Assembly (NCBI GenBank): GCA_902799985.1 | Contig: CADCCR010000008.1 | Span: 1-50,874 of the forward strand | Direction of reading: 5' to 3' | DNA: 50,874 bases | DNA from: an uncultured Bacteroidales bacterium | Lineage (GTDB): Bacteria; Bacteroidota; Bacteroidia; Bacteroidales; Bacteroidaceae | Shown here: positions 8,552 through 15,208 of the stretch, piece after piece | Layout of the letters: the number at the start of each line of letters is the position of its first letter | How positions within the stretch are numbered: the stretch's first letter is position 1 | The notes under the pieces: generated by a model | Seen by the model: the letters and a program-made list of their open reading frames with translations, nothing else | What the model was told of the DNA's origin: nothing | The model's database searches: none | Position numbers and translations under genes: made by a program

Positions 8552-9172
8552 CTACTCTTCCGGGAATAGGCCGTAGAGCTTGGCGTCGATTTGCTCTGTG
8601 ATGCGCTGGAAGTCGGCCACATTCGATTCGAACTTCAGCGTGTCGCCATCCACGATGAGGAGTTTGCCGGGATAGTTCTTTATCCATTCCTCGTAGCGCT
8701 CGTTCAAGCCGGTGAGGTAGTCGATGCGGATGCTTTGCTCGTACTCGCGGCCGCGCTTGCTGATCTGCGCGATGAGGTTGGGGATGGTGCTGCGGATGTA
8801 GATGAGCAGGTCGGGCAGCCCCACGAGCGACATCATCAGGTCGAAGAGGTCCGTGTAGTTCTTGAAGTCGCGGTCGCTCATGTAGCCCTGTGCATGGAGG
8901 TTCGGGGCGAAGATGCGTGCGTCCTCGAAGATGGTGCGGTCCTGGATGATGGTGTCCGTGCTCTTAGATATCTCGACGACATCGCGGAAACGCTTGTTCA
9001 GGAAATAGACCTGCAGGTTGAAGCTCCAGCGATTCATGTCCTGATAGAAGTCATCGAGATAGGGATTTGTCTCAACAGGCTCGAAGCGCGGTGTCCAGCC
9101 GTAGCGCTTGACGAGCAACTTTGTCAGGGTGGTCTTGCCACACCCTATGTTTCCGGCAATAGCGATGTGCAT
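8552..9172 (-). CDS. Deoxynucleoside kinase, copy 1
   Basis: 206 residues of the dNK/dCK family, which phosphorylate deoxynucleosides in the salvage pathway. Visible are the P-loop GNIGCGKTT, the IQDRTIFEDARIF segment carrying the DRS-like motif, and the LID-region arginines in SKRGREYE. Length matches bacterial deoxyadenosine/deoxyguanosine kinases. It lies 71 nt downstream of a paralogue with the same architecture, a tandem arrangement like the dAK/dGK pairs of lactobacilli that work as heterodimers. Which nucleoside each uses cannot be read from the sequence. Confidence 0.88.
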   Translation of the reverse strand: MHIAIAGNIGCGKTTLTKLLVKRYGWTPRFEPVETNPYLDDFYQDMNRWSFNLQVYFLNKRFRDVVEISKSTDTIIQDRTIFEDARIFAPNLHAQGYMSDRDFKNYTDLFDLMMSLVGLPDLLIYIRSTIPNLIAQISKRGREYEQSIRIDYLTGLNERYEEWIKNYPGKLLIVDGDTLKFESNVADFQRITEQIDAKLYGLFPEE

Positions 9173-9177
9173 AATAA

Positions 9178-9256
9178 TGATGAATGAAGAGTGAAGAATG
9201 AAGAATTTGCTACCGCTCTCAATTATGAATTATGAATTGAAAATTATGAATTAACC
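9178..9256. repeat. Two 7-nt-period word arrays between the kinase genes
   Basis: At 9178-9205 four 7-nt units of the TGAAGAA type run in register. At 9222-9256 five 7-nt units of the ATTATGA type run in register, the last two reaching into the 3' end of the upstream kinase gene. No gene lies in the gap. Confidence 0.75.
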
Positions 9257-9876
9257 TCGAGTGGGAACATGCCGTAGAGCAGTCCGTCTATCTTGTCTGT
9301 TATGTCCTTGAAGTCTTTCGGATTGTGCTGGTAGTCGATGTTGTCCACCTCGACTGTGAGCACCTTACCCTTGTATTTGTTGTAGATGAAGTCCTCGTAG
9401 AGGTCGTTCAGCCCTTTGAGGTATTCGAGCTGGATGGCCTGTTCGTAGTCGCGACCTCGCTTCTGGATGTTGGCAACGAGGTGCGGGATGCTGGCACGCA
9501 GATAAATCATCAGGTCGGGGTAGCGCACGATGTTCGTCATGTGCCCGAAGAGCTCCATGTAGGTATCGAAGTCGCGGTCGCTGAGGTGCCCCATACGTTT
9601 GTTGTTGGCCACGAAGACGTACACACCCTCGTAGATGCTGCGGTCCTGGATGGTGTCCTTGCCGCTCTTCTGCATCTCCATGATGTCGCGAAAGCGTTCC
9701 TTGAGGAAGAACACCTCCATGGGAAACGACCATCGCTCGATGTCGCGATAGTAATCCTCCAGATAGGGGTTGAAGGTCACCTGCTCGTACTTCGGCTCCC
9801 AATGGTAGTGCCGTGCGAGCATCTCTGTCAGCGTGGTCTTGCCGCTGCCTATGTTTCCAGCTATCGCGATGTACAC
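9244..9876 (-). CDS. Deoxynucleoside kinase, copy 2
   Basis: 210 residues, paralogous to the kinase at 8552-9172. It has P-loop GNIGSGKTT, the IQDRSIYEGVYVF segment (DRS motif intact here, DRT in the other copy) and the LID motif IQKRGRDYEQ. The two copies differ in the Y/F residues around the substrate pocket, which hints at different base preferences. It is the upstream member of the pair. Its stop codon lies in a 7-nt word array, and its start is followed upstream by another such array (TTTACGA). Confidence 0.88.
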   Translation of the reverse strand: MYIAIAGNIGSGKTTLTEMLARHYHWEPKYEQVTFNPYLEDYYRDIERWSFPMEVFFLKERFRDIMEMQKSGKDTIQDRSIYEGVYVFVANNKRMGHLSDRDFDTYMELFGHMTNIVRYPDLMIYLRASIPHLVANIQKRGRDYEQAIQLEYLKGLNDLYEDFIYNKYKGKVLTVEVDNIDYQHNPKDFKDITDKIDGLLYGMFPLEVNS

Positions 9877-9879
9877 CTT

Positions 9880-9915
9880 TTTACGATTTACGATTTAATG
9901 ATTTACGATTTACGA
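9880..9915. repeat. 7-nt word array TTTACGA
   Basis: TTTACGA occurs at 9880, 9887, 9902 and 9909, with a variant unit TTTAATGA between the two pairs. It fills part of the 98-nt gap between the kinase start and the GH25 stop. The rest of that gap shows nothing recognisable. Confidence 0.75.
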
Positions 9916-9974
9916 TTTGATTACCCGAAGGACTATGAAGCAAAGCTCGACGCAAGTCAACTATGAATTATGAA

Positions 9975-10778
9975 CTATTTCAGCATGATGTCTGCCACGG
10001 AATACCTGTCGAGGAAGATGCTGCAGTCCACATCGCCCTTGATGCCGCTCACGCTGCCCGTGCAACTGTATTGCCACAGGACGATGGGTACGTCCTCGCT
10101 CAGCCCGGGGAACTCGTCGGCATAGCGTGCCACCATGAAGCGATATTGAGTGAACTTGCCTTCGAGGTATTTGGCATAGAAGTTTACACCTGTGTAGATG
10201 ATGGGTCTGACGCCATAGATGCGCTCCACGCCTTCGAGGAAGGCCCGCAGCCTTCCCTGGAACTGTGTCAGCGACCCTCTGCCTCGCTTCTCGACATCCA
10301 CCACGGGAATGAGGTCCTGCTGGCGCGGGTCGACGTTCGTACGGAAGTTCTCCAGTTGCGTCAGCGCACTGGCCGTCGGACTGAAGAAGTGATAGACACC
10401 CACGGGAATACGGGCCTGCTTCGCTCCATAGAGGTTGCGCAGGTAGAAATCGTCGACGTAGCCGGAAGACTCCGTTGCCTTGATGTAGACGAACTGCACC
10501 TTTTCGTCGCGTGCCACTTCGTCCCATCGGATGTATCCCTGATAGTGCGAGACGTCGATGCCCTGCTGCTTGTTCACGGTATGACGCAGCAGAGGCCTGA
10601 GCTCCGAGGGGACAGGCAAGGGACTGTCCGGCAATGGAGCAGCCCAAAGCACCTCCGGCTCCGGCAGAGCATAGATAGGCTCCACCCGCCCGGACGAAGT
10701 TTTTTTCTTCTTATCGGCAGATGCCGTTGCTGCCACAGCGAGCAGCAACACAAACAAAAGTGTGATGCGAAACCGCAT
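9975..10778 (-). CDS. GH25 family lysozyme (muramidase), secreted
   Basis: 267 residues from the chosen ATG at 10778. A longer frame back to a TTG at 10823 would put 15 residues ahead of a good signal peptide (RFRITLLFVLLLAVAATASA), so the inner ATG is preferred. GH25 landmarks: QGIDVSHYQGYIRWDEV with the first catalytic Asp, FVYIKATES, GVYHFFSP, LIPVVDVE with the catalytic acid pair, PIIYTGVNFYAKYL and IVLWQYSCTG. GH25 enzymes cleave the beta-1,4 bond between N-acetylmuramic acid and N-acetylglucosamine in peptidoglycan. Likely acts in the periplasm or outside the cell. Confidence 0.9.
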   Translation of the reverse strand: MRFRITLLFVLLLAVAATASADKKKKTSSGRVEPIYALPEPEVLWAAPLPDSPLPVPSELRPLLRHTVNKQQGIDVSHYQGYIRWDEVARDEKVQFVYIKATESSGYVDDFYLRNLYGAKQARIPVGVYHFFSPTASALTQLENFRTNVDPRQQDLIPVVDVEKRGRGSLTQFQGRLRAFLEGVERIYGVRPIIYTGVNFYAKYLEGKFTQYRFMVARYADEFPGLSEDVPIVLWQYSCTGSVSGIKGDVDCSIFLDRYSVADIMLK

Positions 10779-10831
10779 GTAAGGATAAATAAAAAGATTC
10801 CTCCCCTTGGGGGATGTCTCCAAGAGGAAAG

Positions 10832-11365
10832 TTAGGCTCCCATATACTCAAACTCGAAGTTCGGTCCCTTGATGCTGGGGAACTGGCTGCGCAGGTCGAT
10901 GTCCTGACGGTTACGCAGATGGTCCACCACCTTGTCGTAGCTGTCCTGTATGCTTTCTGCCTTCAGCTTGACAACAAAGACAGTGTCCACATAGTGGCAC
11001 TTCTGCACCTCGGGCAGCGAGATGACGCGCTTGAAGGTCATCTTCACTTTGTACCATCCGGGCTGTGGCAAGCTGTACTGAGCCAGAGCTTCCTTCTGGG
11101 CTGTCTTCTCCACCTTGTTCTGGCTGGCTCCCTTTGCCTTGAATTCCTCCATCGTGCTGGCGGTAGTCTTGATGGCAATAAAGAAGGAACGGGCATGCAC
11201 CTTGATGTGCTTGGGGTACATGACACTGCTGCTCCAGAACTTCTTCAGCTCGTCCACTATCGTCTCGTTGACCTCTACATCCTCCAGCGAGGAAAGGAAG
11301 TTGACGGCTTCTTCTACACTATAGACGAGAGTCTCGTCGTCGAAATATCTAATATAAAGATTCAT
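10832..11365 (-). CDS. Conserved-looking small cytoplasmic protein, function unknown
   Basis: 177 residues from ATG 11365 (MNLYIRYFDDETLVYSVEEA). An in-frame upstream ATG at 11419 would place the start above the promoter box at 11397, so it is rejected. There is no signal peptide or transmembrane segment. The protein is mixed alpha/beta with a Lys-rich middle (residues about 80-100) and ends PNFEFEYMGA. I do not recognise a family. It is the promoter-proximal gene of the GH25-kinase-kinase-GH130 cluster, 53 nt before the lysozyme gene. That gap includes a palindromic CTCCCCTTGGGGGA, possibly a degenerate copy of the CCCTTTAAGGG element family. Confidence 0.7.
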   Translation of the reverse strand: MNLYIRYFDDETLVYSVEEAVNFLSSLEDVEVNETIVDELKKFWSSSVMYPKHIKVHARSFFIAIKTTASTMEEFKAKGASQNKVEKTAQKEALAQYSLPQPGWYKVKMTFKRVISLPEVQKCHYVDTVFVVKLKAESIQDSYDKVVDHLRNRQDIDLRSQFPSIKGPNFEFEYMGA

Positions 11366-11396
11366 CCGTAATATGTTGTTACTGTTATTGCGCCCA

Positions 11397-11404
11397 CAAA
11401 AGTA
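11397..11404 (-). promoter_or_regulatory. Promoter -7 box for the minus-strand cluster
   Basis: TACTTTTG (11404 to 11397 on the minus strand) matches TAnnTTTG and lies 32 nt upstream of the ATG at 11365. No clear TTTG box was found at the expected distance. Confidence 0.6.
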
Positions 11405-11468
11405 GGAAAAAGGGAGCAAATAGCGAAATTTTAGCCAGACAAAAACCTGCTATGCGAAAGATTTTGCC

Positions 11469-11476
11469 TAATTTTG
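11469..11476 (+). promoter_or_regulatory. Promoter -7 box for the transporter gene
   Basis: TAATTTTG matches TAnnTTTG and lies 25 nt upstream of the ATG at 11502. It is divergent from the promoter at 11397. Confidence 0.6.
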
Positions 11477-11501
11477 CACGCCAGAAGGAAAAACAGTAAG
11501 C

Positions 11502-12470
11502 ATGAAAGTCAAAAGAATCGTCAAGGACTGGGCATTGCCGCTGAGCATGGTGACTGGTGCACTAAGCTATTTTGTATGCCGCAGTCTGCCGCTCGCACCA
11601 TTGGTCAGGGAACAGCTGAGGGAGAGCATTCCGTACGTGCAACCCACACTTATCTTCTGCATGCTGACGCTCACCTTCTGCCGTATCAAACCCAGTGACA
11701 TGCGACTGCGTGGCTGGCAGGGCTGGCTGCTCCTCTTCCAGGCCGGCACCGCCGCTCTCTTCTGTCTGCTGCATCAGTCTGTCCGGGACGAAACGGCCCG
11801 ACTCCTTCTGCAAAGCACCATGCTCTGCTTCCTGTGTCCCACGGCCACGGCAGCCGCAGTCGTCACGACGAAGTTGGGCGGCAATGCCGGCACTCTGACT
11901 GCCTACACACTCCTCATCAACCTCTGTGCAGCACTACTCTTCCCGACATTCATCCCGCTGGTCAATCCAACGGACGACATGAACTTCTGGCTCTCCTTCC
12001 GGCTCATCGTCTGCCGCGTGTTCCCGCTGCTCATCTTCCCATTGCTGGTTGCCTTCTTCATCCGCCATGCCTTCCCCCGACTGCTACATTACCTTACGGC
12101 CATCCCCGACCTTCCCTTCTACATCTGGACGGTGTCGCTCTCGCTGGCAATCGCCGTCACCACTCGCATCATTGTCCATGCCGACGTGACGTTCACTGCA
12201 TGCCTCGTCATCGCGCTGGGCTCTGCCCTGGCCTGTGCCCTTCAATTCGCCGCTGGCAGAATGGTGGGGCGACACTATGGCGACAACATCAGTGCGGCAC
12301 AGGCATGCGGACAGAAGAACACCGTCCTTGCCATCTGGGTGGGCTACACCTTCCTACATCCCCTTACGGCACTGGCCGGCGGCTTCTACAGCATCTGGCA
12401 CAACGTCTACAATTCCTACCAACTCTACAGGAAAGCACGGCCCGTCGGCTCGCCGAGGAATGACAATTAG
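11502..12470 (+). CDS. Bile acid:sodium symporter (SBF/BART superfamily) membrane protein
   Basis: 322 residues, almost entirely hydrophobic, with nine or ten predicted membrane spans. Two features are typical of the family: the central crossover-like CPTATAAAVVTTKLGGNAG, and the C-terminal AAQACGQKNTVLAIWVGY then HPLTALAGGFYSIWHN, matching the GxQN-LA pattern of the second half. Family members exchange organic anions (bile acids, pantoate, pyruvate analogues) with sodium; the substrate here is unknown. It is a single gene with its own promoter, immediately upstream of the Phe/Tyr operon leader but not obviously part of it. Confidence 0.8.
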   Translation: MKVKRIVKDWALPLSMVTGALSYFVCRSLPLAPLVREQLRESIPYVQPTLIFCMLTLTFCRIKPSDMRLRGWQGWLLLFQAGTAALFCLLHQSVRDETARLLLQSTMLCFLCPTATAAAVVTTKLGGNAGTLTAYTLLINLCAALLFPTFIPLVNPTDDMNFWLSFRLIVCRVFPLLIFPLLVAFFIRHAFPRLLHYLTAIPDLPFYIWTVSLSLAIAVTTRIIVHADVTFTACLVIALGSALACALQFAAGRMVGRHYGDNISAAQACGQKNTVLAIWVGYTFLHPLTALAGGFYSIWHNVYNSYQLYRKARPVGSPRNDN

Positions 12471-12519
12471 CCGTTTCTTGCAGAATTTTGCAGAAAAAAG
12501 CAAAATAATCGGGCAATCC

Positions 12520-12551
12520 TTTGGCAGAAAGAAAGAAAACACCTACCTTTG
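12520..12551 (+). promoter_or_regulatory. Promoter of the Phe/Tyr operon leader
   Basis: TTTG at 12520-12523 and TACCTTTG at 12544-12551 with 20 nt spacing match the Bacteroidota promoter perfectly. Transcription would begin about 15 nt before the leader-peptide ATG. Confidence 0.85.
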
Positions 12552-12571
12552 CAGACGAAAAAGACAGAATC

Positions 12572-12628
12572 ATGAATAAGAACAACCTCTACTTCGGCTT
12601 CTATTATTACTTTTACTTTAGCAAATGA
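12572..12628 (+). CDS. Phe/Tyr-rich leader peptide of the aromatic amino acid operon
   Basis: An 18-codon frame reads MNKNNLYFGFYYYFYFSK and stops at TGA 12626-12628. Nine of the ten residues 7-16 are Tyr (5) or Phe (4). Such leader peptides act as sensors: ribosomes stall on these codons when charged tRNA-Phe or tRNA-Tyr is scarce. It sits directly behind a perfect promoter and before an antiterminator/terminator pair, and the genes downstream make Phe and Tyr. It resembles the pheL leader of enterobacteria in principle but not in sequence. Confidence 0.88.
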   Translation: MNKNNLYFGFYYYFYFSK

Positions 12629-12633
12629 AGTGA

Positions 12634-12717
12634 AGCGGGTCATCGTATATATATAAATAAGGTATAAGAGATAACGAATATAGAAGAATCCCGCTCAGCA
12701 ATGACGCGGGATTTTTT
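12634..12717 (+). promoter_or_regulatory. Attenuator: antiterminator and terminator segments
   Basis: Segment 2 is AGCGGG at 12634-12639, starting 6 nt after the leader stop codon. It can pair with CCCGCT at 12690-12695, which is the left arm of the terminator. A ribosome reaching the stop codon would cover segment 2 and let the terminator form. A ribosome stalled on the Tyr/Phe codons (12590-12619) leaves segment 2 free to block it. The 45 nt between segment 2 and the terminator are AT-rich. Confidence 0.8.
12687..12717 (+). terminator. Intrinsic terminator of the attenuator
   Basis: Perfect 8-bp stem AATCCCGC (12687-12694) / GCGGGATT (12706-12713) with an 11-nt loop, running into six T residues at 12712-12717. 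It lies between the leader peptide and pheA, so it is a regulatory rather than an end-of-operon terminator. Confidence 0.88.
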
Positions 12718-12744
12718 AATGAGAAAACACCATCAGCATACACC

Positions 12745-12983
12745 ATGAACAAGAATTACAGTCTCTATCTGCTTCATGCAAAAACAGAAGCCATGTCAAG
12801 GTTCCTAAACCTCGACAGATTCATCCAAGGCGAAAAGAACGCCCGTGGCTGGCAAAAATCATGTTCCAATTGCTGCCCGACCAGTTCGTCTCGAACATTA
12901 TCCTTGGCTACCTTGGCTACGACTTAGGAAATGCCGACATCTGCACTTTGTACGAATGGATTCTCAGAAAACCACAGCAATAG
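12745..12983 (+). pseudogene. Small frameshifted reading frame (about 79 residues if joined) between attenuator and pheA
   Basis: Frame 1 starts at ATG 12745 (MNKNYSLYLLHAKTEAMSRF) and is coding-like, with third positions rich in C, until about 12855. From there the coding-like signal moves to the -1 frame, which reads IMFQLLPDQFVSNIILGYLG and ends WILRKPQQ at TAG 12981-12983. The switch falls on a run of five A at 12854-12858: one extra A, or a -1 slip on the AAA lysine codon, would join them into one small protein. Without the shift, frame 1 stops at 12927. I do not recognise the product. It may be a decayed gene, a sequencing error in the A-run, or a frameshift-controlled gene. Confidence 0.4.
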
Positions 12984-12998
12984 TCTGAACAAACACAA

Positions 12999-13841
12999 AT
13001 GAAAAGGATAGCAATACAGGGCATTGAGGGCTGTTTCCACGACATTGCCGCTCATCGCTTCTTCGAGGGCGAAGAGGTGGAACTGGTCTGTTGTGACACC
13101 TTCGAGGAAATGTTCACCCGGCTCAAAGCGGAGAAAGACATGCTGGGCATCATGGCCATAGAGAACACCATCGCCGGAAGCCTGCTCCACAACTATGAAC
13201 TGCTGCGCGACAGCGGCATGACCATCGTGGGCGAATACAAGCTTCGCATCAAGCACAGCATCATGTGTCTGCCCGACGAAGACTGGGACGACATCCGGGA
13301 GGTCAACTCTCATCCAGTCGCCCTCATGCAATGCCGCCAGTTCCTTTCGCGCCACCCTGACCTGAAGGTTGTCGAAGTGTCCGACACGGCCGGTGCAGCA
13401 GCCGACATCAGCCGCGAAAAGAGACACGGACATGCCGCCATCTGCCATCGCGACGCTGCCGACATCTACGGCATGAAGATCTTGCAGGAAGGCATTGAGA
13501 CGAACAAGCACAACTTCACGCGCTTCCTCATCTTGGCACAACCCGAAAAGGCCACCGCCATCCGCAATACCAGGCACATCGACAAAGCCAGCCTCGTCTT
13601 CACCCTCCCCCACGAAGAAGGCAGCCTCAGCGCCATCCTCTCCGTTCTCTCGTTCTACAAACTCAACCTGACCAAGATACAATCCTTGCCCATCATCGGG
13701 CAGGAGTGGCAATACATGTTCTACATCGACCTCTCCTTCAACGACGAGAAGCGCTACCGTCAGGCACTCAACGCCATCACTCCACTTACACGCGAACTCA
13801 AACAACTTGGCATTTACGAAGATGGAAAGCAAAGCATTTAA
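12999..13841 (+). CDS. pheA: Prephenate dehydratase
   Basis: 280 residues, a monofunctional dehydratase converting prephenate to phenylpyruvate, the committed step to phenylalanine. Catalytic-domain motifs: IQGIEGCFHDIAAHRFF at the N-terminus, MAIENTIAGSLLHNYELL, DTAGAAADI, and NKHNFTRFLIL with the conserved Thr-Arg-Phe. Residues about 200-275 form an ACT domain (GSLSAILSVLSFYKLNLTKI then QSLPI), the usual site of phenylalanine feedback inhibition. First structural gene after the attenuator. Its last 20 nt overlap the next gene, which implies translational coupling. Confidence 0.93.
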   Translation: MKRIAIQGIEGCFHDIAAHRFFEGEEVELVCCDTFEEMFTRLKAEKDMLGIMAIENTIAGSLLHNYELLRDSGMTIVGEYKLRIKHSIMCLPDEDWDDIREVNSHPVALMQCRQFLSRHPDLKVVEVSDTAGAAADISREKRHGHAAICHRDAADIYGMKILQEGIETNKHNFTRFLILAQPEKATAIRNTRHIDKASLVFTLPHEEGSLSAILSVLSFYKLNLTKIQSLPIIGQEWQYMFYIDLSFNDEKRYRQALNAITPLTRELKQLGIYEDGKQSI

Positions 13842-15120
13842 TATCCGCCCGGCTGACAGATTGGCCGACGTAACAGAGTATTACTTCAGCCGCAAGCTGA
13901 AAGAAGTGGCAGCCATGAACGCCGAAGGGAAGGACGTCATCAGCCTTGCCATCGGCAGCCCCGACATGCCACCCTCACCCGAAACCATCGAGACACTGTG
14001 CCACGAAGCACAGAAGCCCACGGCTCACGGCTATCAGCCCACCGTAGGCATCCCCGAACTGCGGCAGGCAATGGCGGGCTTCTACAAGAGATGGTTTGGC
14101 GTGGAGCTCGACCCGAAGACTGAAATACAGCCCCTCATCGGCAGCAAGGAAGGCATCCTGCACGTCACCCTCGCCTTCGTCAACGTCGGAGATGAAGTTC
14201 TCGTGCCCAATCCCGGCTACCCGACCTACACGAGTCTCTCCAAACTGCTTGGCGCAAAAATTGTCAACTACGACCTGCTGCCCGAGAATGGCTGGCAGCC
14301 CGACTTCGAGGCTCTAGAGCAGATGGACCTCAGCCGCGTGAAGCTGATGTGGACGAACTACCCGAACATGCCGACTGGGGCAAAGGCCCGCAAAGAGACC
14401 TATGAGAAGCTGGTCGATTTCGCTCTGAGACACAACATCATCGTGGTGAACGACAATCCCTACAGCTTCATAAGACCCTGCAGACCCACCCCTAACCCCT
14501 CCCTTGTAGGGAGGGGAACAGATAGTTCTTCCGCTGAAATGGTAACTGCACCCCGCCCTTTAAGGGAGGGGATGGGGGAGGGTCTCCTTTCCATCCTGCA
14601 AGTGCCGCGTGCCAAGGAGTGCTGCATCGAGCTCAACTCCATGTCGAAGAGCCACAACATGCCCGGCTGGCGCGTAGGCATGCTTGCCACCAACGCACAG
14701 TTCGTGCAGTGGATTCTCAAGGTGAAGTCGAACATCGACAGCGGCACCTTCCGCGCCCTGCAGCTTGCTGCTGCCCAAGCCTACGACAACTCCGACCTCT
14801 GGCACCAGCAGGCCAACGTAGAGACCTATGCTCCGCGCCGCCGCTATGCAGAGGAAATCATGCAAGTCCTCGGCTGTCAGTACGACCCGCAGCAGACTGG
14901 CATGTTCCTTTGGGGACGCATCCCCGACATATATAATTATGTAGAAGAACTCACCGAGCGCATCCTCCACGAAGCCCGAGTGTTCATCACGCCAGGCTTC
15001 ATCTTCGGCTCCAACGGCAGCCGCTACATCCGCATCAGCCTCTGCGCCAAAGAGGACAAAATGAAAGAAGCCTTGCGAAGAGTGAAACAGCTAATGAAGA
15101 ACGACGGAGCATCGGATTAA
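13822..15120 (+). CDS. PLP aminotransferase of the Phe/Tyr operon, with an in-frame repeat-element insertion
   Basis: 432 residues from ATG 13822. A TTG at 13807 would extend it by five residues and is less likely. Class I/II landmarks: AIGSPDMPPSPETI, VGDEVLVPNPGYPTY, TNYPNMPTGA, the PLP-contacting NDNPYSFI, the Schiff-base lysine in LNSMSKSHNMPGWRVG, and a C-terminal RYIRISLCA arginine. Position in the operon suggests transamination of phenylpyruvate and 4-hydroxyphenylpyruvate or prephenate, though the family also includes aspartate- and LL-diaminopimelate-type enzymes. Between NDNPYSFI and LSILQVPRAKECC about 35 extra residues (RPCRPTPNPSLVGRG to REGMGEGL) are encoded by a palindromic repeat element. 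The insertion keeps the frame and falls between two cofactor-binding motifs. Confidence 0.88.
   Translation: MESKAFNIRPADRLADVTEYYFSRKLKEVAAMNAEGKDVISLAIGSPDMPPSPETIETLCHEAQKPTAHGYQPTVGIPELRQAMAGFYKRWFGVELDPKTEIQPLIGSKEGILHVTLAFVNVGDEVLVPNPGYPTYTSLSKLLGAKIVNYDLLPENGWQPDFEALEQMDLSRVKLMWTNYPNMPTGAKARKETYEKLVDFALRHNIIVVNDNPYSFIRPCRPTPNPSLVGRGTDSSSAEMVTAPRPLREGMGEGLLSILQVPRAKECCIELNSMSKSHNMPGWRVGMLATNAQFVQWILKVKSNIDSGTFRALQLAAAQAYDNSDLWHQQANVETYAPRRRYAEEIMQVLGCQYDPQQTGMFLWGRIPDIYNYVEELTERILHEARVFITPGFIFGSNGSRYIRISLCAKEDKMKEALRRVKQLMKNDGASD
14482..14585. mobile_element. Palindromic repeat element (AGACCC ends) inserted in frame in the aminotransferase
   Basis: The left arm AGACCCACCCCTAACCCC followed by TCCCTTGTAGGGAGGGG (14482-14516) and the right arm CCCTTTAAGGGAGGGG then ATGGGGGAGGGTCT (up to 14585) are inverted copies, bounding about 40 nt of unrelated sequence. 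Related arms occur at 16275-16407 and three times in dsbD. It resembles a non-autonomous MITE or REP-like element. No target duplication was established. Confidence 0.75.
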
Positions 15121-15123
15121 CAA

Positions 15124-15187
15124 GATGTCGACATAACGACATAACGAAATGTCGATATAACGAAATAACGTCGTAACGATTTAACGA
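15124..15187. repeat. Eight tandem 8-nt units of the ATAACGA word
   Basis: From 15124 to 15187 eight consecutive 8-nt units run in register: GATGTCGA, CATAACGA twice, AATGTCGA, TATAACGA, AATAACGT, CGTAACGA, TTTAACGA. They fill most of the 88-nt gap between the aminotransferase and the DAHP synthase gene. A shorter array of the same word lies at 26052. Confidence 0.85.
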
Positions 15188-15208
15188 AACAATTAAAAGG
15201 ATAACATA

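Noticed and set aside
10779..10823. TTG start for the GH25 lysozyme at 10823
   Set aside because: It would bury the signal peptide behind 15 residues, partly encoded by a palindromic repeat. ATG 10778 gives a proper secretion signal.
11366..11419. Upstream ATG at 11419 for the unknown protein
   Set aside because: The extension would begin upstream of the TACTTTTG promoter box at 11397-11404 and so outside the expected transcript.
12861..12983. A second leader peptide (40 codons from ATG 12861) for pheA
   Set aside because: It lies after the attenuator terminator, is not Phe/Tyr-rich enough to be a sensor, and no terminator follows it before pheA. It is better explained as the second part of the frameshifted small gene.
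13807..13821. TTG start for the aminotransferase five codons upstream
   Set aside because: ATG at 13822 is a better start codon, matches the expected N-terminus and still overlaps pheA for coupling.
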